Origin: PALSA-612 sp963704335
GTDB lineage: Bacteria > Actinomycetota > Thermoleophilia > Gaiellales > Gaiellaceae
Assembly: GCA_963704335.1 (NCBI GenBank)
Contig: OY969889.1
Coordinates: forward strand, 1,550,001-1,614,000
Direction: 5' to 3'
Length of the DNA: 64,000 bases
Under the pieces are notes generated by a model. The model was not told the origin of the DNA. It searched no databases and saw only the letters and a list, made by a program, of their open reading frames with translations. The translations under genes were made by a program, and so were the position numbers. Position 1 is the first letter of the stretch. Every line of letters starts with the position of its first letter. Below are positions 1 through 10,198 of this stretch, one piece after another.

Positions 1-1
1 C

Positions 2-397
2 GTCGAGGTGCACGGCTCGATTCGCACATCGAGCTGCCTTCAATGCCACACGCGGGTGCTGCTCGCGGACGTGATCCGCCTGCTCGAACATGCCACGGCG
101 CCCGCCTGCCCGACCTGCGGGAGCATCCTCAAGCCGGACGTCGTGATGTTCGGCGAGCTGCTGCCGAGGGCGCCGACGGAGCGGGCCAACGAGCTCGCGA
201 GGAGCGCCGCGCTGATGCTCGTCGTGGGTTCGTCGCTCGAGGTCTGGCCTGTGGCGGGGTTGCCGCTCGAGGCCGGAGCATTTGCAGTCGTCAACCGAGG
301 CCCGACAGCGCTCGACGGTGAGGCCGTTCTGACGATCGACGCAGGAGCCGGGGAGACGCTGCCTGCGCTTGCGGAGCTTCTCGGTGAACTACCCTGA
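2..397 (+). CDS. Sir2-family NAD-dependent protein deacylase, C-terminal part
   Basis: This is the C-terminal end of a sirtuin; the gene begins before the window and is read from base 2. Sirtuins remove acyl groups from protein lysines using NAD+. Visible are the VHGS segment that precedes the zinc module, two CxxC pairs (CLQC and CPTC) that bind structural zinc, the FGE loop, and a VVGSSLEVWP segment matching the family G(T/S)SLxVxP nucleotide-binding motif. The catalytic His and most of the Rossmann fold lie upstream. It ends seven bases before the next gene on the same strand. Family assignment is secure; the acyl preference cannot be judged. Confidence 0.9.
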   Translation, partial: VEVHGSIRTSSCLQCHTRVLLADVIRLLEHATAPACPTCGSILKPDVVMFGELLPRAPTERANELARSAALMLVVGSSLEVWPVAGLPLEAGAFAVVNRGPTALDGEAVLTIDAGAGETLPALAELLGELP

Positions 398-403
398 GCC
401 GCG

Positions 404-1216
404 ATGCGAATCGCGATTCTGATCTTCGTCCTCGCACTCGGGGCTGCCGGCTGTGGCTCGTCCGAGCCGGCCCAGCAACGGGTGGCCGAAGCCCCTCCGC
501 CGCCGCCGGCCGCCGCCGTCGAGCCGCCTCCCATCGTCGACTCGGCCAAGCCGGTCGAGCCCGAGCCGCGAGCTTGCGCCGGCGACACGCACGGGCTCGG
601 CGGCGAGCGGATCGCGTACGCGACCGTCGCCGAGCGCGAGACCGTTGCCTACGACGCGCCCGGGGGGAGCCCGGTCGAGAAGTTCGGGACGCACAACGTC
701 AACGGCCACGCCATGGTGTTCGGGGTGCGACGCGTCGTGCTCGACGAGGACTGCCGGATCGAGTGGTACCGCGTGTGGCTGCCGATGCGCCCCAACGGCA
801 GCGAGGGGTACGTCCACGCGGAGGACGTTCGCCTGGTGCGGCGCGATACCCGGATCATTGTCGATCTGTCTGAGCGGCAGCTCGTGCTCTACCGGGCGGG
901 TGAGCCCGTCATCACCGCTCCCGTCGCCGTCGGGGCACCCAGCACGCCGACGCCGACGGGCCGGTATTACGTGAACCAGCGCCTCGTCGCGCCGTACCCC
1001 ACAGGTCCCTGGGGGCCGGGCGCGGTCGGCATCTCGGCGTTCTCCGACGTGCTCCAGGACTGGGCCCAGGGCGGGCCGATCGCCATCCACGGCACGAATG
1101 ACCCGTCTTCGATCGGTCATGCCGCGTCACACGGGTGTGTCCGCCTCGAGAACGCCGTGCTGCGACAGGTGTTCAGAATGGCCGATGCGGGAACGCCTGT
1201 CATCATCCAGGCCTGA
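404..1216 (+). CDS. L,D-transpeptidase lipoprotein (YkuD domain)
   Basis: A 270-residue exported enzyme likely to make 3-3 cross-links in peptidoglycan or attach proteins to it. The N-terminus is a lipoprotein signal with lipobox LGAAGC (Cys17), followed by a Pro-rich linker (about 28-60) and an SH3-like segment (about 70-145). The YkuD catalytic domain fills the C-terminal half: HGTNDP and the signature SHGCVRL, whose Cys245 is the nucleophile with His243 beside it. The ATG follows the sirtuin closely, suggesting co-transcription. Class A or B penicillin-binding proteins are excluded because no SxxK motif is present. Confidence 0.92.
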   Translation: MRIAILIFVLALGAAGCGSSEPAQQRVAEAPPPPPAAAVEPPPIVDSAKPVEPEPRACAGDTHGLGGERIAYATVAERETVAYDAPGGSPVEKFGTHNVNGHAMVFGVRRVVLDEDCRIEWYRVWLPMRPNGSEGYVHAEDVRLVRRDTRIIVDLSERQLVLYRAGEPVITAPVAVGAPSTPTPTGRYYVNQRLVAPYPTGPWGPGAVGISAFSDVLQDWAQGGPIAIHGTNDPSSIGHAASHGCVRLENAVLRQVFRMADAGTPVIIQA

Positions 1217-1236
1217 GACATCGAGAAGGAGCGACC

Positions 1237-1557
1237 ATGACGGAGACCACGGAGACCACGGAGACGACGGAGACGACGGAGACGACGAAGGACGAGAAGG
1301 ACGAGAAGGACTTCGCGTCGCGGCTGGCAGACGCCGGTGGCGAGGCGATGCAGAAGCTGAGCGATCTGCCCATGGGCAAGGCGCTGGTCGACGGCGCGCA
1401 GCAGGTCCGTGAGCGGCTCGACGAGCTCGCGACCCGCATCCGGGCGATCGACCCGCTCGAGAAGCGCGTGACTGCGCTCGAAGAGCGTGTGGCCGCGCTG
1501 GAGAAGAAGCCGCAGCCTGCAGCCAAGAAATCGGCCGAGACGAAGACCGAGAGCTAG
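1237..1557 (+). CDS. Small Thr/Glu-repeat coiled-coil protein
   Basis: A 106-residue protein of unknown function. The ATG is chosen because GAGAAGGAG lies seven bases upstream; longer in-frame starts would overlap the transpeptidase. The N-terminus is five TET units encoded by 9-base tandem repeats, then two DEK units. Residues about 60-92 (LEKRVTALEERVAALEKK) show a clear heptad pattern predicting a coiled coil, and the tail is Lys/Ala/Glu rich. No signal peptide or membrane segment is seen, so it is probably a soluble, partly disordered oligomer. Its stop shares a CTAG tetramer with the convergent dagK stop. Confidence 0.75.
   Translation: MTETTETTETTETTETTKDEKDEKDFASRLADAGGEAMQKLSDLPMGKALVDGAQQVRERLDELATRIRAIDPLEKRVTALEERVAALEKKPQPAAKKSAETKTES
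1240..1284 (+). repeat. 9-bp tandem repeat inside the TET-repeat gene
   Basis: Five copies of a 9-base unit ACGGAGAC(C/G) sit directly after the start codon and encode Thr-Glu-Thr five times. The copies are nearly identical at DNA level, so the tract could expand or contract by slippage without shifting the frame. Confidence 0.9.
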
Positions 1558-2465
1558 GGCACTCTCAGCCGGAGCGCTTCCCGCAGGACGTCGAAGCGCA
1601 CGGGCGTGGTCCCAGGTTGTTCGCCGTCCAGCTGGATGGGGAGGGGCACGTCGGCCTCGACGCTCACGGTGCCGCCGCGCAGCAGTTCCGCCTTCGGGTG
1701 GGGGAGGTGCGTCCCGCGGTAGATCTTCGGCAGCGTCAGCGCCAGGTCCGTCTTCGTGACGTCACCGATCAGGAGCGTGTCCAGCAACCCGTCGTCCGGC
1801 TCGGCCTCGGGACAGATCTGCATGCCAGCACCGAAGTAGCGGCAGTTGGCGACCACGACGTCGCGCATGAGGCCGCTGCGGGTCTCGCCGTCGACGGCAA
1901 CGCGTATCTCCGAGGTCTGCCAGCGGGCGAACACGGCGAACGTGGCGAGGAAGTACGACGCCTTGGCGTACCGGCTTTTCGACTCGTTCACGCGCTTGGC
2001 GATGGCGCCGCTCATGCCCACGCTTGCGACGTTCGCAAACAACGAGCTCACGTCCTCGCCGCTCCACGAGCGGTACGTGGCACGGCCAAGGTCGATGGCG
2101 CGCGACCTTCCCGCGAGCGCGACGTGCAACGCGTCGTCGAGCTTGGTCGGGATGTCGAACGTGCGCACGAAGTCCACGCCCGTACCGCGCGGGATCACGG
2201 CCAGCTCGGCCGCAGTGGTTCCCGCGGCTGCGAGGCCGTTCACGACCTCGTTCACGGTGCCGTCTCCTCCGACTGCGACGAGCAGCTCGGCTCCATCGGC
2301 GGCCGCCTGCTGCGAGAGCTCGCGGAGGTGCTCGGGCCGCTCCGAGAACAGCGTGTCGCCTTCCAGGCCGAGCTCGGCCGCCCGCCGCGCGATCTCCGGC
2401 CAATGCGTTCCGGTAGAGCCGCCGGCCGACGCCGGATTGACGAGGAAGGCGACCGAGGCGCTAAT
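1554..2465 (-). CDS. Diacylglycerol kinase / sphingosine kinase-like lipid kinase (DagK family)
   Basis: A lipid kinase of about 303 residues, expected to phosphorylate diacylglycerol or a related lipid with ATP at the membrane. The family signature GGDGT is encoded near 2265-2253 and is preceded by LVNPASAGG, the usual N-terminal strand and loop. The first GTG in frame (2255) would cut through GGDGT, so the true start must lie upstream, yet no ATG, GTG or TTG exists between 2255 and the in-frame stop at 2486. The best candidate is ATT at 2465, which overlaps the TAG of the upstream phosphorylase (ATTAG) and gives the normal family length. It ends convergently with the TET-repeat gene in a shared CTAG. 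Family is secure; start is inferred. Confidence 0.85.
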   Translation of the reverse strand: MSASVAFLVNPASAGGSTGTHWPEIARRAAELGLEGDTLFSERPEHLRELSQQAAADGAELLVAVGGDGTVNEVVNGLAAAGTTAAELAVIPRGTGVDFVRTFDIPTKLDDALHVALAGRSRAIDLGRATYRSWSGEDVSSLFANVASVGMSGAIAKRVNESKSRYAKASYFLATFAVFARWQTSEIRVAVDGETRSGLMRDVVVANCRYFGAGMQICPEAEPDDGLLDTLLIGDVTKTDLALTLPKIYRGTHLPHPKAELLRGGTVSVEADVPLPIQLDGEQPGTTPVRFDVLREALRLRVP

Positions 2466-3180
2466 GAGACGCTGTGACCGTCGTCAGTGCCAGCTCGGTC
2501 ATCTGGTCGACGGCGGCGCGCATCTCGTCGTCGGAGATGCGGATGAACTCGCCCTCCACGACGACGTCGGACACCGTCAGCAGGCAGCCCGCCTGCACTC
2601 CCTTGAGCGCGCCCAGGGTGAAGAGCACGGCGGCTTCCATCTCCACGGCGAGGATGCCGCGCGCCGACCAGCGCGCGTACTGGCCGTCGTCCGGGTTGTA
2701 GAAGAGGTCGCTGGAGACGATCGGGCCGACGCGGACGGCCTTGCCGAGCTCCTTGGCCGCGTGGACGGCTCCGTGGACGAGCTCCCAGTCGGCCGTGGGC
2801 ACGTGCGGCTCGGGCACGAGGTGCGTCGCAGTCGAGTCGGCTGGGACGGCGCTGATCGCCACGATCAGCTCGCCGAGCTTCATGTCCGGCTGGAGCCCGC
2901 CGCAGGTGCCGACCCGGACGATGCGCTTGACGCCGAGCATGGCCAGCTCCTCGATCACGATCGCCGCCGAGGGGCAGCCCATCCCGCTCGCCTGCACGGA
3001 CACCGGCTTGCCGCCGAAGCTACCGGTGAAGCCGAGCATGCCACGCTCGCCGTTCACCTCACGCGAGTCGTCGAAGAACGTCTCGGAGATGTACTTCGCT
3101 CGCAGCGGGTCGCCGGGGAGTAGGCAGGCCTCGGCGTAGTCGCCGGGTTCGGCACGAAGGTGGATCGGCACGGCCGCCAT
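2461..3180 (-). CDS. Purine nucleoside phosphorylase, DeoD/UdP type
   Basis: A 239-residue nucleoside phosphorylase that splits nucleosides with phosphate into base and ribose 1-phosphate (salvage). Visible are GDPLRA (23-28, phosphate site), GMGCPS (66-71), the VGTCGGL strand, E180-M181-E182 (ribose contact) and Ser204-Asp205 in the region that holds the purine-specific Asp in DeoD. Length fits DeoD (about 235). The ATG at 3180 is preferred over longer options because residue 5 onward already matches family N-termini. Only 12 bases separate it from the divergent acetyltransferase. Uridine phosphorylase is the alternative; the SD pair favours purines. Confidence 0.88.
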   Translation of the reverse strand: MAAVPIHLRAEPGDYAEACLLPGDPLRAKYISETFFDDSREVNGERGMLGFTGSFGGKPVSVQASGMGCPSAAIVIEELAMLGVKRIVRVGTCGGLQPDMKLGELIVAISAVPADSTATHLVPEPHVPTADWELVHGAVHAAKELGKAVRVGPIVSSDLFYNPDDGQYARWSARGILAVEMEAAVLFTLGALKGVQAGCLLTVSDVVVEGEFIRISDDEMRAAVDQMTELALTTVTASH

Positions 3181-3192
3181 ACTTTCATACCG

Positions 3193-3981
3193 ATGCTGAA
3201 GAGGGCACGGGTATTCGAGCCGCGCCTCGACGAGGTCCTCGACTTTTGCGCCGAGGATCCCGTCGAGCGCGTGTATCTGGAGGACGCGGCGCGCCGCGGC
3301 CTGGGCCATTTCGTGGCCACGGCGGGCGAAGCTGGTCTCACGGCGCTCTGCCACGTCGGAGCGAATGTCGTGCCGTCGGGATCAGGCTGTGCGGCGTTCG
3401 CACGCACGCCAAGGTGGGGGCGGGCGCGGATGATCATCGGCGAGGAGTCCGCTGTAGGAGAGTTGTGGGAGCGTGCCGGGAAGAGAGCGCCGGCGCCGCG
3501 GGTCGACCGGTCCGGTCAGCCGGTGTACGTGATGGACGAGCCTCCCGCGAGCGGAGACACAGGGCTGCGCGAGGCCACGCCGGCCGATCTCGATCTGCTC
3601 GTCCCGGCGTGCGCCGCCGCGCACGAGGACGAGATCGGCGTCGATCCGCTGGTATCGGATCCCGACGGCTTTCGCTGGCGGACGCGCTCCCAGATCGGCG
3701 AAGGCCGGTCGTGGCTGTGGGCCGAGAACGGCACGATCCTCTTCAAAGCGGAGGCGTCCGCCTGGACGCCGCACGCTGTCCAACTGCAGCAGGTCTGGGT
3801 CGACCCGGTGGCACGCGGCCAGGGGCTTGCGCAACGCGGCATGCGCGACCTCTGCCGCCGGCTGCTCGCCCAGGTGCCGCGTGTCTGCCTGTTCGTGCGG
3901 GCAGAGAACGCGCCGGCGATCCGCGTCTACGAGGCGATCGGCATGCGTCGCACGATCTCGTATCGCAGTCTCATCTTCTGA
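3193..3981 (+). CDS. GNAT acetyltransferase with N-terminal DUF4081-like domain
   Basis: A 262-residue two-domain protein. The C-terminal half is a GNAT fold, with the acetyl-CoA loop VDPVARGQGLAQRGM near residues 203-217 followed by a helix and the NAPAIRVYEAIGM segment typical of beta-6/beta-7. The N-terminal half resembles the DUF4081 domain that precedes GNAT modules in many actinobacterial proteins. ATG 3193 is chosen rather than GTG/TTG starts that would run into the divergent nucleoside phosphorylase. The substrate is unknown. Confidence 0.82.
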   Translation: MLKRARVFEPRLDEVLDFCAEDPVERVYLEDAARRGLGHFVATAGEAGLTALCHVGANVVPSGSGCAAFARTPRWGRARMIIGEESAVGELWERAGKRAPAPRVDRSGQPVYVMDEPPASGDTGLREATPADLDLLVPACAAAHEDEIGVDPLVSDPDGFRWRTRSQIGEGRSWLWAENGTILFKAEASAWTPHAVQLQQVWVDPVARGQGLAQRGMRDLCRRLLAQVPRVCLFVRAENAPAIRVYEAIGMRRTISYRSLIF

Positions 3982-4015
3982 GTCTCGACGGCTCCCGGCG
4001 AAGCGGCCTCGGCGC

Positions 4016-4431
4016 TTAGTGGCCGCGGATGCGCGTGAGCGCGATTCGCAGCGGCACCGAGTAGTCGGCGGCGAACGACTCCGGGTCCACCGGTTGCGCT
4101 CGATGAGGCCTGCGTACTTCTCGACGTACTCGGGCACGCCGTCGCTCGACGGATCGTCCGAGACCGAGGCCTGCCCCAGACAGACGACGATGTCCCCGCC
4201 CTGACCGTTGCCGTCCAGGTGGAGGCTGACCCACGGGTTCGTAGTGATGTTGCGCAGCTTTGGCGTATCCGGCTTGCTGTAGAGAAGGACGCTCGCATCG
4301 CCGTCCCAGAGGAACCAGACCGGCACCGGCTGCGGCATGCCCGTGGGCGAAACCGTTGTCAACCACGCGAGGCGCTCCTCCTTAAGCCGCCGTGCCGCCC
4401 TGCGCCCGAACTCGCTGCTCTCGTCGAGCAT
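4016..4431 (-). CDS. Pyridoxamine 5'-phosphate oxidase-fold (F420/FMN) protein, frameshifted
   Basis: A small split-barrel flavin or F420-binding protein. The N-terminal frame has LKEERLAWLTTVSPTGMPQP, then PVWFLWDG and KLRNITTNPWVSLHLDG, the standard core of actinobacterial PPOX-class F420-dependent enzymes. At about 4083-4085 the frame breaks: the expected ending PESFAADYSVPLRIALTRIR continues in another frame down to the TAA at 4016. Restoring one base in the GGG run at 4083-4085 rejoins the frames and gives a normal-length protein of about 138 residues. Either a sequence error or a fresh mutation near the C-terminus. The reaction is unknown. Confidence 0.78.
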
Positions 4432-4547
4432 GCGCCCAGCCTAGCCCAGCCCCGGGCGTCCAATCCGAATCCCCGGCCGGCGGGTATGAAAAGCACGGAC
4501 GCGGGTATCGCGTTGAGACGCAGCACAACGACAGGAAGGAGAGCACG

Positions 4548-5465
4548 ATGCGACGCATCGCCCTGCTCGCAGGAGTCATCGCCCTGTTCGCCACAACCGT
4601 AACGGGATCCTGGGCGGCGCAGCCAGAGGTGATTTCCCTGCCGAACGGCTGGTTGCCGGAGGGGATCGACATTGCGCCGGGCGGGACGTTCTATTCCGGC
4701 TCGCGCGCCAACGGCGCCGTGTACGCAGGGAGCCTGCGCACCGGCGAAGGCGACATTCTCGTGCCGGGCGTGGAGGGACGGGTCGCCGTCGGTGTCGACC
4801 ACAACCGCGGGCGCCTCTTCGTCGCCGGCGGAGGGACCGGAGACGCCTTCGTCTACGACGCCGAGACCGGTGACGAGATCGAAAGCTATGACTTCGCCGG
4901 CCCGCCGACGAACACGTTCGTCAACGACGTGATCGTCACGCGTACGGCTGCCTGGTTCACGGAGTCGAGAAGCGCGGTGCTCTACAAGGTTCCCCTGGGG
5001 CCGGACGGCGCACCGGGAGACACCTTCGAAACCGTGCCGCTCACCGCGCTCGGGTCCGGGACGCCGCCTGCCAACTCCAACGGCATCGACGCCACACCGA
5101 ACGGCAAGACGCTCATCATCGTCCAGAGCGATCCCGGCAAGCTGTTCACGGTCGACCCGCAGACCGGGGCCGCCGACGAGATCGAGCTGACCGGTATGAG
5201 CGGGAACGTGTTCAGGGGTGACGGGATCCTGCTGGACGGGAAGACGCTCTACGTCGTGCAGAACTTCTTGAACCAGATCGCGGTCGTGGAGCTCGAGACC
5301 GACCTCTCCGCCGGCGTCATCGCCGGTCTCATCACGAGCCCTAACTTCGACATCCCGACGACGATCGCCGAGTGGGGCAGGCTGCTGTACGCCGTGAATG
5401 CCCGGTTCACGACGCCGCCGGAACCGGACACGACGTACACGATCGTGCAGGTGAGGAAGGCCTGA
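4548..5465 (+). CDS. Secreted SMP-30/NHL-type beta-propeller protein
   Basis: A 305-residue exported protein. It has a signal peptide (residues 1 to about 24, ending SWAA) and repeated blades of the type 'G.Y..GS...G.VYAG.L', 'VGVDHNRGRLFVAGG' and 'SNGIDATPNGKTLIIVQ', like SMP-30/gluconolactonase and NHL propellers that bind a metal and hydrolyse lactones. The ATG is supported by AGGAAGGAGAG eight bases upstream; the 116-base gap before it can hold its own promoter. Catalytic metal ligands cannot be assigned confidently, so an enzymatic role is a family-level guess. Confidence 0.8.
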   Translation: MRRIALLAGVIALFATTVTGSWAAQPEVISLPNGWLPEGIDIAPGGTFYSGSRANGAVYAGSLRTGEGDILVPGVEGRVAVGVDHNRGRLFVAGGGTGDAFVYDAETGDEIESYDFAGPPTNTFVNDVIVTRTAAWFTESRSAVLYKVPLGPDGAPGDTFETVPLTALGSGTPPANSNGIDATPNGKTLIIVQSDPGKLFTVDPQTGAADEIELTGMSGNVFRGDGILLDGKTLYVVQNFLNQIAVVELETDLSAGVIAGLITSPNFDIPTTIAEWGRLLYAVNARFTTPPEPDTTYTIVQVRKA

Positions 5466-5498
5466 GGCTGGACGAGCAGCCGCTGTCACAATGGCCGT

Positions 5499-6464
5499 GT
5501 GGACCTTCGTGCACGCGTAGCAGCGCACATCCGCCGGCATGAGCTGGTCCCGCCCGGAGGCGAGGTCACGTGCCTCGTCTCGGGCGGGCCCGACTCGACA
5601 TGTCTCTGGCACGTCCTCGGTGAGCTCGGCTATCGCATCTCCGCGTTGCACGTCAACCACGGGCTGCGCAGCGAGGAGTCCGACGTCGACGCTCGCTTCT
5701 GTCGTGACGTGCTCGGCGCCGAGGTCGTCGATGCACCTGCGGCGCAGACGGAGGCCGAGTTGCGTGACGTCAGGTACTCGTACGCAGCGGAGCGGCTGCG
5801 CGCCACCGGTCACACGGCGTCCGACAACGTCGAGACCGTCCTCTACCGGCTCGTTTCGAGTGGGCGACCGGCCGGGATCAAGCCGAAGCGCGAGGACGGC
5901 ATCGTGCGGCCGCTGCTCACTGTCTGGCGGGAGGAGACGGAGGCGTACTGCGGCGAGGTCGGGCTCCCCTATCGCACGGATTCGACGAACGTCGACACCA
6001 AGCGTGGCCTGATCCGCTCCGAGGTGCTGCCGCTGCTCGAGCGGCTCGACCCCCGCTCGCGGGCGAACCTGCTCGCGCTGGCCGAGGAGCCCTCGAGGCC
6101 ACGCTTGCCCCGCACGCTCGAGAAGACACTGCTCGACCTGCTCTCCTCGACGGACGGTACGAAGGAGGCCGATCTCGGCGGACACATCCACGCGGTGCGC
6201 GAGTACGACCGCCTCACACTCGAGCGCGGCCCAGTCCGCTTCGGCCCGTGGACGATCGAATCGGCCACCCCGGGACTGGCGGTGCGCACGTGGCAGCCCG
6301 GCGACCGCCTGGCCGGCGGCAGCCGCAAGGTGCAGGACGTCTTCACCGACGCGAAGGTGCCGCGCCGGGAGCGTGCGACCTGGCCGCTCGTCGTTCGCGA
6401 GCACGAGGTTGTCTCGATCCCCGGGATCGTGGACAATCCCGACGTGAAGGTGAGGCGCTCATAG
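5499..6464 (+). CDS. tilS: tRNA(Ile)-lysidine synthetase
   Basis: Converts C34 of the CAU anticodon of tRNA-Ile2 to lysidine with ATP and lysine, so the tRNA reads AUA. The N-type ATP pyrophosphatase loop is SGGPDS (28-33), followed by ALHVNHGLR and the ERLRATGHTASDNVET segment; the family usually shows ADDQ.ET, here SDNVET. The C-terminal part contains WQPGDR as expected. 321 residues, short to medium for the family. It opens the tilS-hpt-ftsH group conserved in Gram-positive bacteria. A CACAAT -10-like box sits six bases before the GTG, suggesting a leaderless message. Confidence 0.93.
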   Translation: MDLRARVAAHIRRHELVPPGGEVTCLVSGGPDSTCLWHVLGELGYRISALHVNHGLRSEESDVDARFCRDVLGAEVVDAPAAQTEAELRDVRYSYAAERLRATGHTASDNVETVLYRLVSSGRPAGIKPKREDGIVRPLLTVWREETEAYCGEVGLPYRTDSTNVDTKRGLIRSEVLPLLERLDPRSRANLLALAEEPSRPRLPRTLEKTLLDLLSSTDGTKEADLGGHIHAVREYDRLTLERGPVRFGPWTIESATPGLAVRTWQPGDRLAGGSRKVQDVFTDAKVPRRERATWPLVVREHEVVSIPGIVDNPDVKVRRS

Positions 6465-7024
6465 AGATCACGTCCGAGCTCGAGCGCGGCGTCGGCGACG
6501 TGCTCATCGACGCGGATGCGCTGCGCACACGCATCGGCGAGCTCGGCGAGGAGATCTCCGACTACTACCGCGGACGCGACCTGCTGCTCGTCGGCGTCCT
6601 CAAGGGGGCGGTGTTCTTCATGGCCGATCTCATGCGCCACCTCACCGTCCCGTGCGAGGTCGACTTCATGGCCATCACGAGCTACGGCGCCTCGACGGAC
6701 TCCTCGGGTGTCGTCCGCATCCTCAAGGACCTCGACATCAACATCGAGGGTAGGCACGTGCTGGTCGTGGAGGACATCGTCGACTCGGGCCTCACGCTCT
6801 CGTATCTGATGCGCAACCTCGAGTCGCGCGAGCCCGCGTCGCTGGAGGTGTGTGCGCTGATGACAAAGCCGTCGCGGCGCGAGATCGACGTGCCGGTGCG
6901 CTGGGTCGGCTTCGAGATCCCGAACAAGTTCGTCATCGGCTACGGGCTCGACTTCGCGGAGCGCTACAGGAACCTGCCGTACGTCGGCGTATTGAGCGAA
7001 GACCTCATCCCCGAAGGCGCCTAG
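6461..7024 (+). CDS. hpt: Hypoxanthine (guanine) phosphoribosyltransferase
   Basis: Makes IMP/GMP from hypoxanthine/guanine and PRPP. The PRPP loop VLVVEDIVDSGLTLSYL is present, with GVLKGAVFFMADL before it and the VGFEIPNKFVIGYGLDFAERYR ending characteristic of Hpt. From GTG 6500 the protein would be 174 residues and begin at VLID, missing the short N-terminal helix of homologs. The residues encoded upstream (ITSELERGVGD) look like that helix, and the only plausible codon is ATA at 6461 overlapping the tilS TAG (ATAG), giving 187 residues. Start is therefore uncertain; function is not. Second gene of tilS-hpt-ftsH. Confidence 0.9.
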   Translation: MEITSELERGVGDVLIDADALRTRIGELGEEISDYYRGRDLLLVGVLKGAVFFMADLMRHLTVPCEVDFMAITSYGASTDSSGVVRILKDLDINIEGRHVLVVEDIVDSGLTLSYLMRNLESREPASLEVCALMTKPSRREIDVPVRWVGFEIPNKFVIGYGLDFAERYRNLPYVGVLSEDLIPEGA

Positions 7025-7094
7025 TCCTCATCCATTCCTCCCCCCGGGTCGAACAAAGGGGTAGTGCTACCCTGATTCGTCCAGGAGATCTCCT

Positions 7095-9056
<1,962 letters not shown>

Positions 9057-9059
9057 CGC

Positions 9060-9857
9060 TTGATCCCTATCGAGGAGCGGTTCCCGCGTCCCTCGGTGAT
9101 GGGCATCGTCAACGTCACCCCGGACTCGTTCTCGGACGGCGGCGTGAACCTCGATCCCGACACGGCCGCTGCCTCGGCCCGGCGGATGGTGGACGAGGGA
9201 GCGTCCATCGTGGACGTGGGCGGGGAGTCCACGCGCCCCGGGTCGCATGGAGTCTCTGTCGACGCGGAGCTCCGGCGCGTCGTGCCTGTGCTGGAGCGGC
9301 TGGGCGGCGACGTGCCGCTCTCGATCGACACGGCGAAGGCGGAGGTCGCCCGACGCGCTCTCGAGCTCGGCGCCGAGCTGGTCAACGACGTCACGGCGCT
9401 GCGCGGTGATCCCGCCATGGCCGAGGTCGTCGCCGCTTCGGATGCCTACGTTTGCCTCATGCACATGCTCGGCGAGCCGCGGTCGATGCAGGACGATCCT
9501 CGCTACGACGACGTCGTGTCGGACGTCAAGGCGTTTCTCGAGGAACGGCTTTCGCTCGCGGTAGCTGCGGGGATCCCGGAGGACCGGATCTGCGTCGATC
9601 CGGGCATCGGCTTCGGCAAGACGGTCGAGCACAACGTCGAGCTGTTGCGCCGGCTCGACGAGCTCGTCGCGCTGGGGCGTCCGGTGCTCGTCGGCGCGTC
9701 GCGCAAGCGCTTTCTCGGCCGGCTGCTCGGCGACGCCGAGGCGAACGTGGGGCCACTGGACGCGAGCGTCGAAGCCGCGAGCGCCGCAGTCGCCGCGGGT
9801 GCGACGATTGTGCGCGTGCACGACGTTCGCGAGACCGTGGAAGCATTGCAATCGTGA
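9060..9857 (+). CDS. folP: Dihydropteroate synthase
   Basis: Joins p-aminobenzoate to 6-hydroxymethyl-dihydropterin pyrophosphate in folate synthesis. A TIM-barrel of 265 residues with MGIVNVTPDSFSDGG (14-28), DVGGESTRPG, DPGIGFGKT and the SRKRFLG loop. TTG 9060 is the first possible start after ftsH and leaves 13 residues before the motif, normal for the family; GTG 9096 or ATG 9099 would also preserve the fold. It overlaps folB by GTGA, so the three fol genes are translationally coupled. Confidence 0.95.
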   Translation: MIPIEERFPRPSVMGIVNVTPDSFSDGGVNLDPDTAAASARRMVDEGASIVDVGGESTRPGSHGVSVDAELRRVVPVLERLGGDVPLSIDTAKAEVARRALELGAELVNDVTALRGDPAMAEVVAASDAYVCLMHMLGEPRSMQDDPRYDDVVSDVKAFLEERLSLAVAAGIPEDRICVDPGIGFGKTVEHNVELLRRLDELVALGRPVLVGASRKRFLGRLLGDAEANVGPLDASVEAASAAVAAGATIVRVHDVRETVEALQS

Positions 9858-10198
9858 AAATCCAGCTGCACGGCGTCGAGGTCTTCGGCTACCACGGCGC
9901 CACGGACGTCGAGGAGCGCGAGGGCCAGACGTTCCTGTTCGACGTCTCGCTCTGGCCGCGGCAGGAGCCGGACGCGGACGACATCGAGTGCACGATCGAC
10001 TACCGCGAGGTGGCAACCTGCGTGCGCGAGGTCTCGGATCGCGAGCGGGTCCGCCTGCTCGAGACGCTCGCCGGGAGCCTGGCGGACGAGCTGATGAGTC
10101 GCTTTGCAGTCGAGCGCGTCCGGGTGCGGGTACGGAAGCCGCAGGTCCAGCTCGACCCGCCCGCCGCGTACTCGGCCGTCAGCGTCGACCGGCCGTGA
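9854..10198 (+). CDS. folB: Dihydroneopterin aldolase
   Basis: Cleaves dihydroneopterin to 6-hydroxymethyl-dihydropterin and glycolaldehyde. 114 residues, the family length: GVEVFGYHGATDVEEREGQ carries the conserved YHG and Glu, then DDIECTIDYREV and the C-terminal KP....P motif (RKPQVQLDPP). The GTG overlaps the folP stop (GTGA), and the end overlaps folK in the same way. Order folP-folB-folK matches the conserved Gram-positive folate cluster. Confidence 0.95.
   Translation: MKIQLHGVEVFGYHGATDVEEREGQTFLFDVSLWPRQEPDADDIECTIDYREVATCVREVSDRERVRLLETLAGSLADELMSRFAVERVRVRVRKPQVQLDPPAAYSAVSVDRP

Noticed and set aside
1617..3123. Overlapping plus-strand open frames across dagK and the phosphorylase
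   Set aside because: No recognisable domain; the minus-strand genes carry all family motifs.
4359..6404. A 681-residue open frame antisense to the beta-propeller gene and tilS
   Set aside because: Same reason; the sense genes carry clear motifs and the antisense frame does not.
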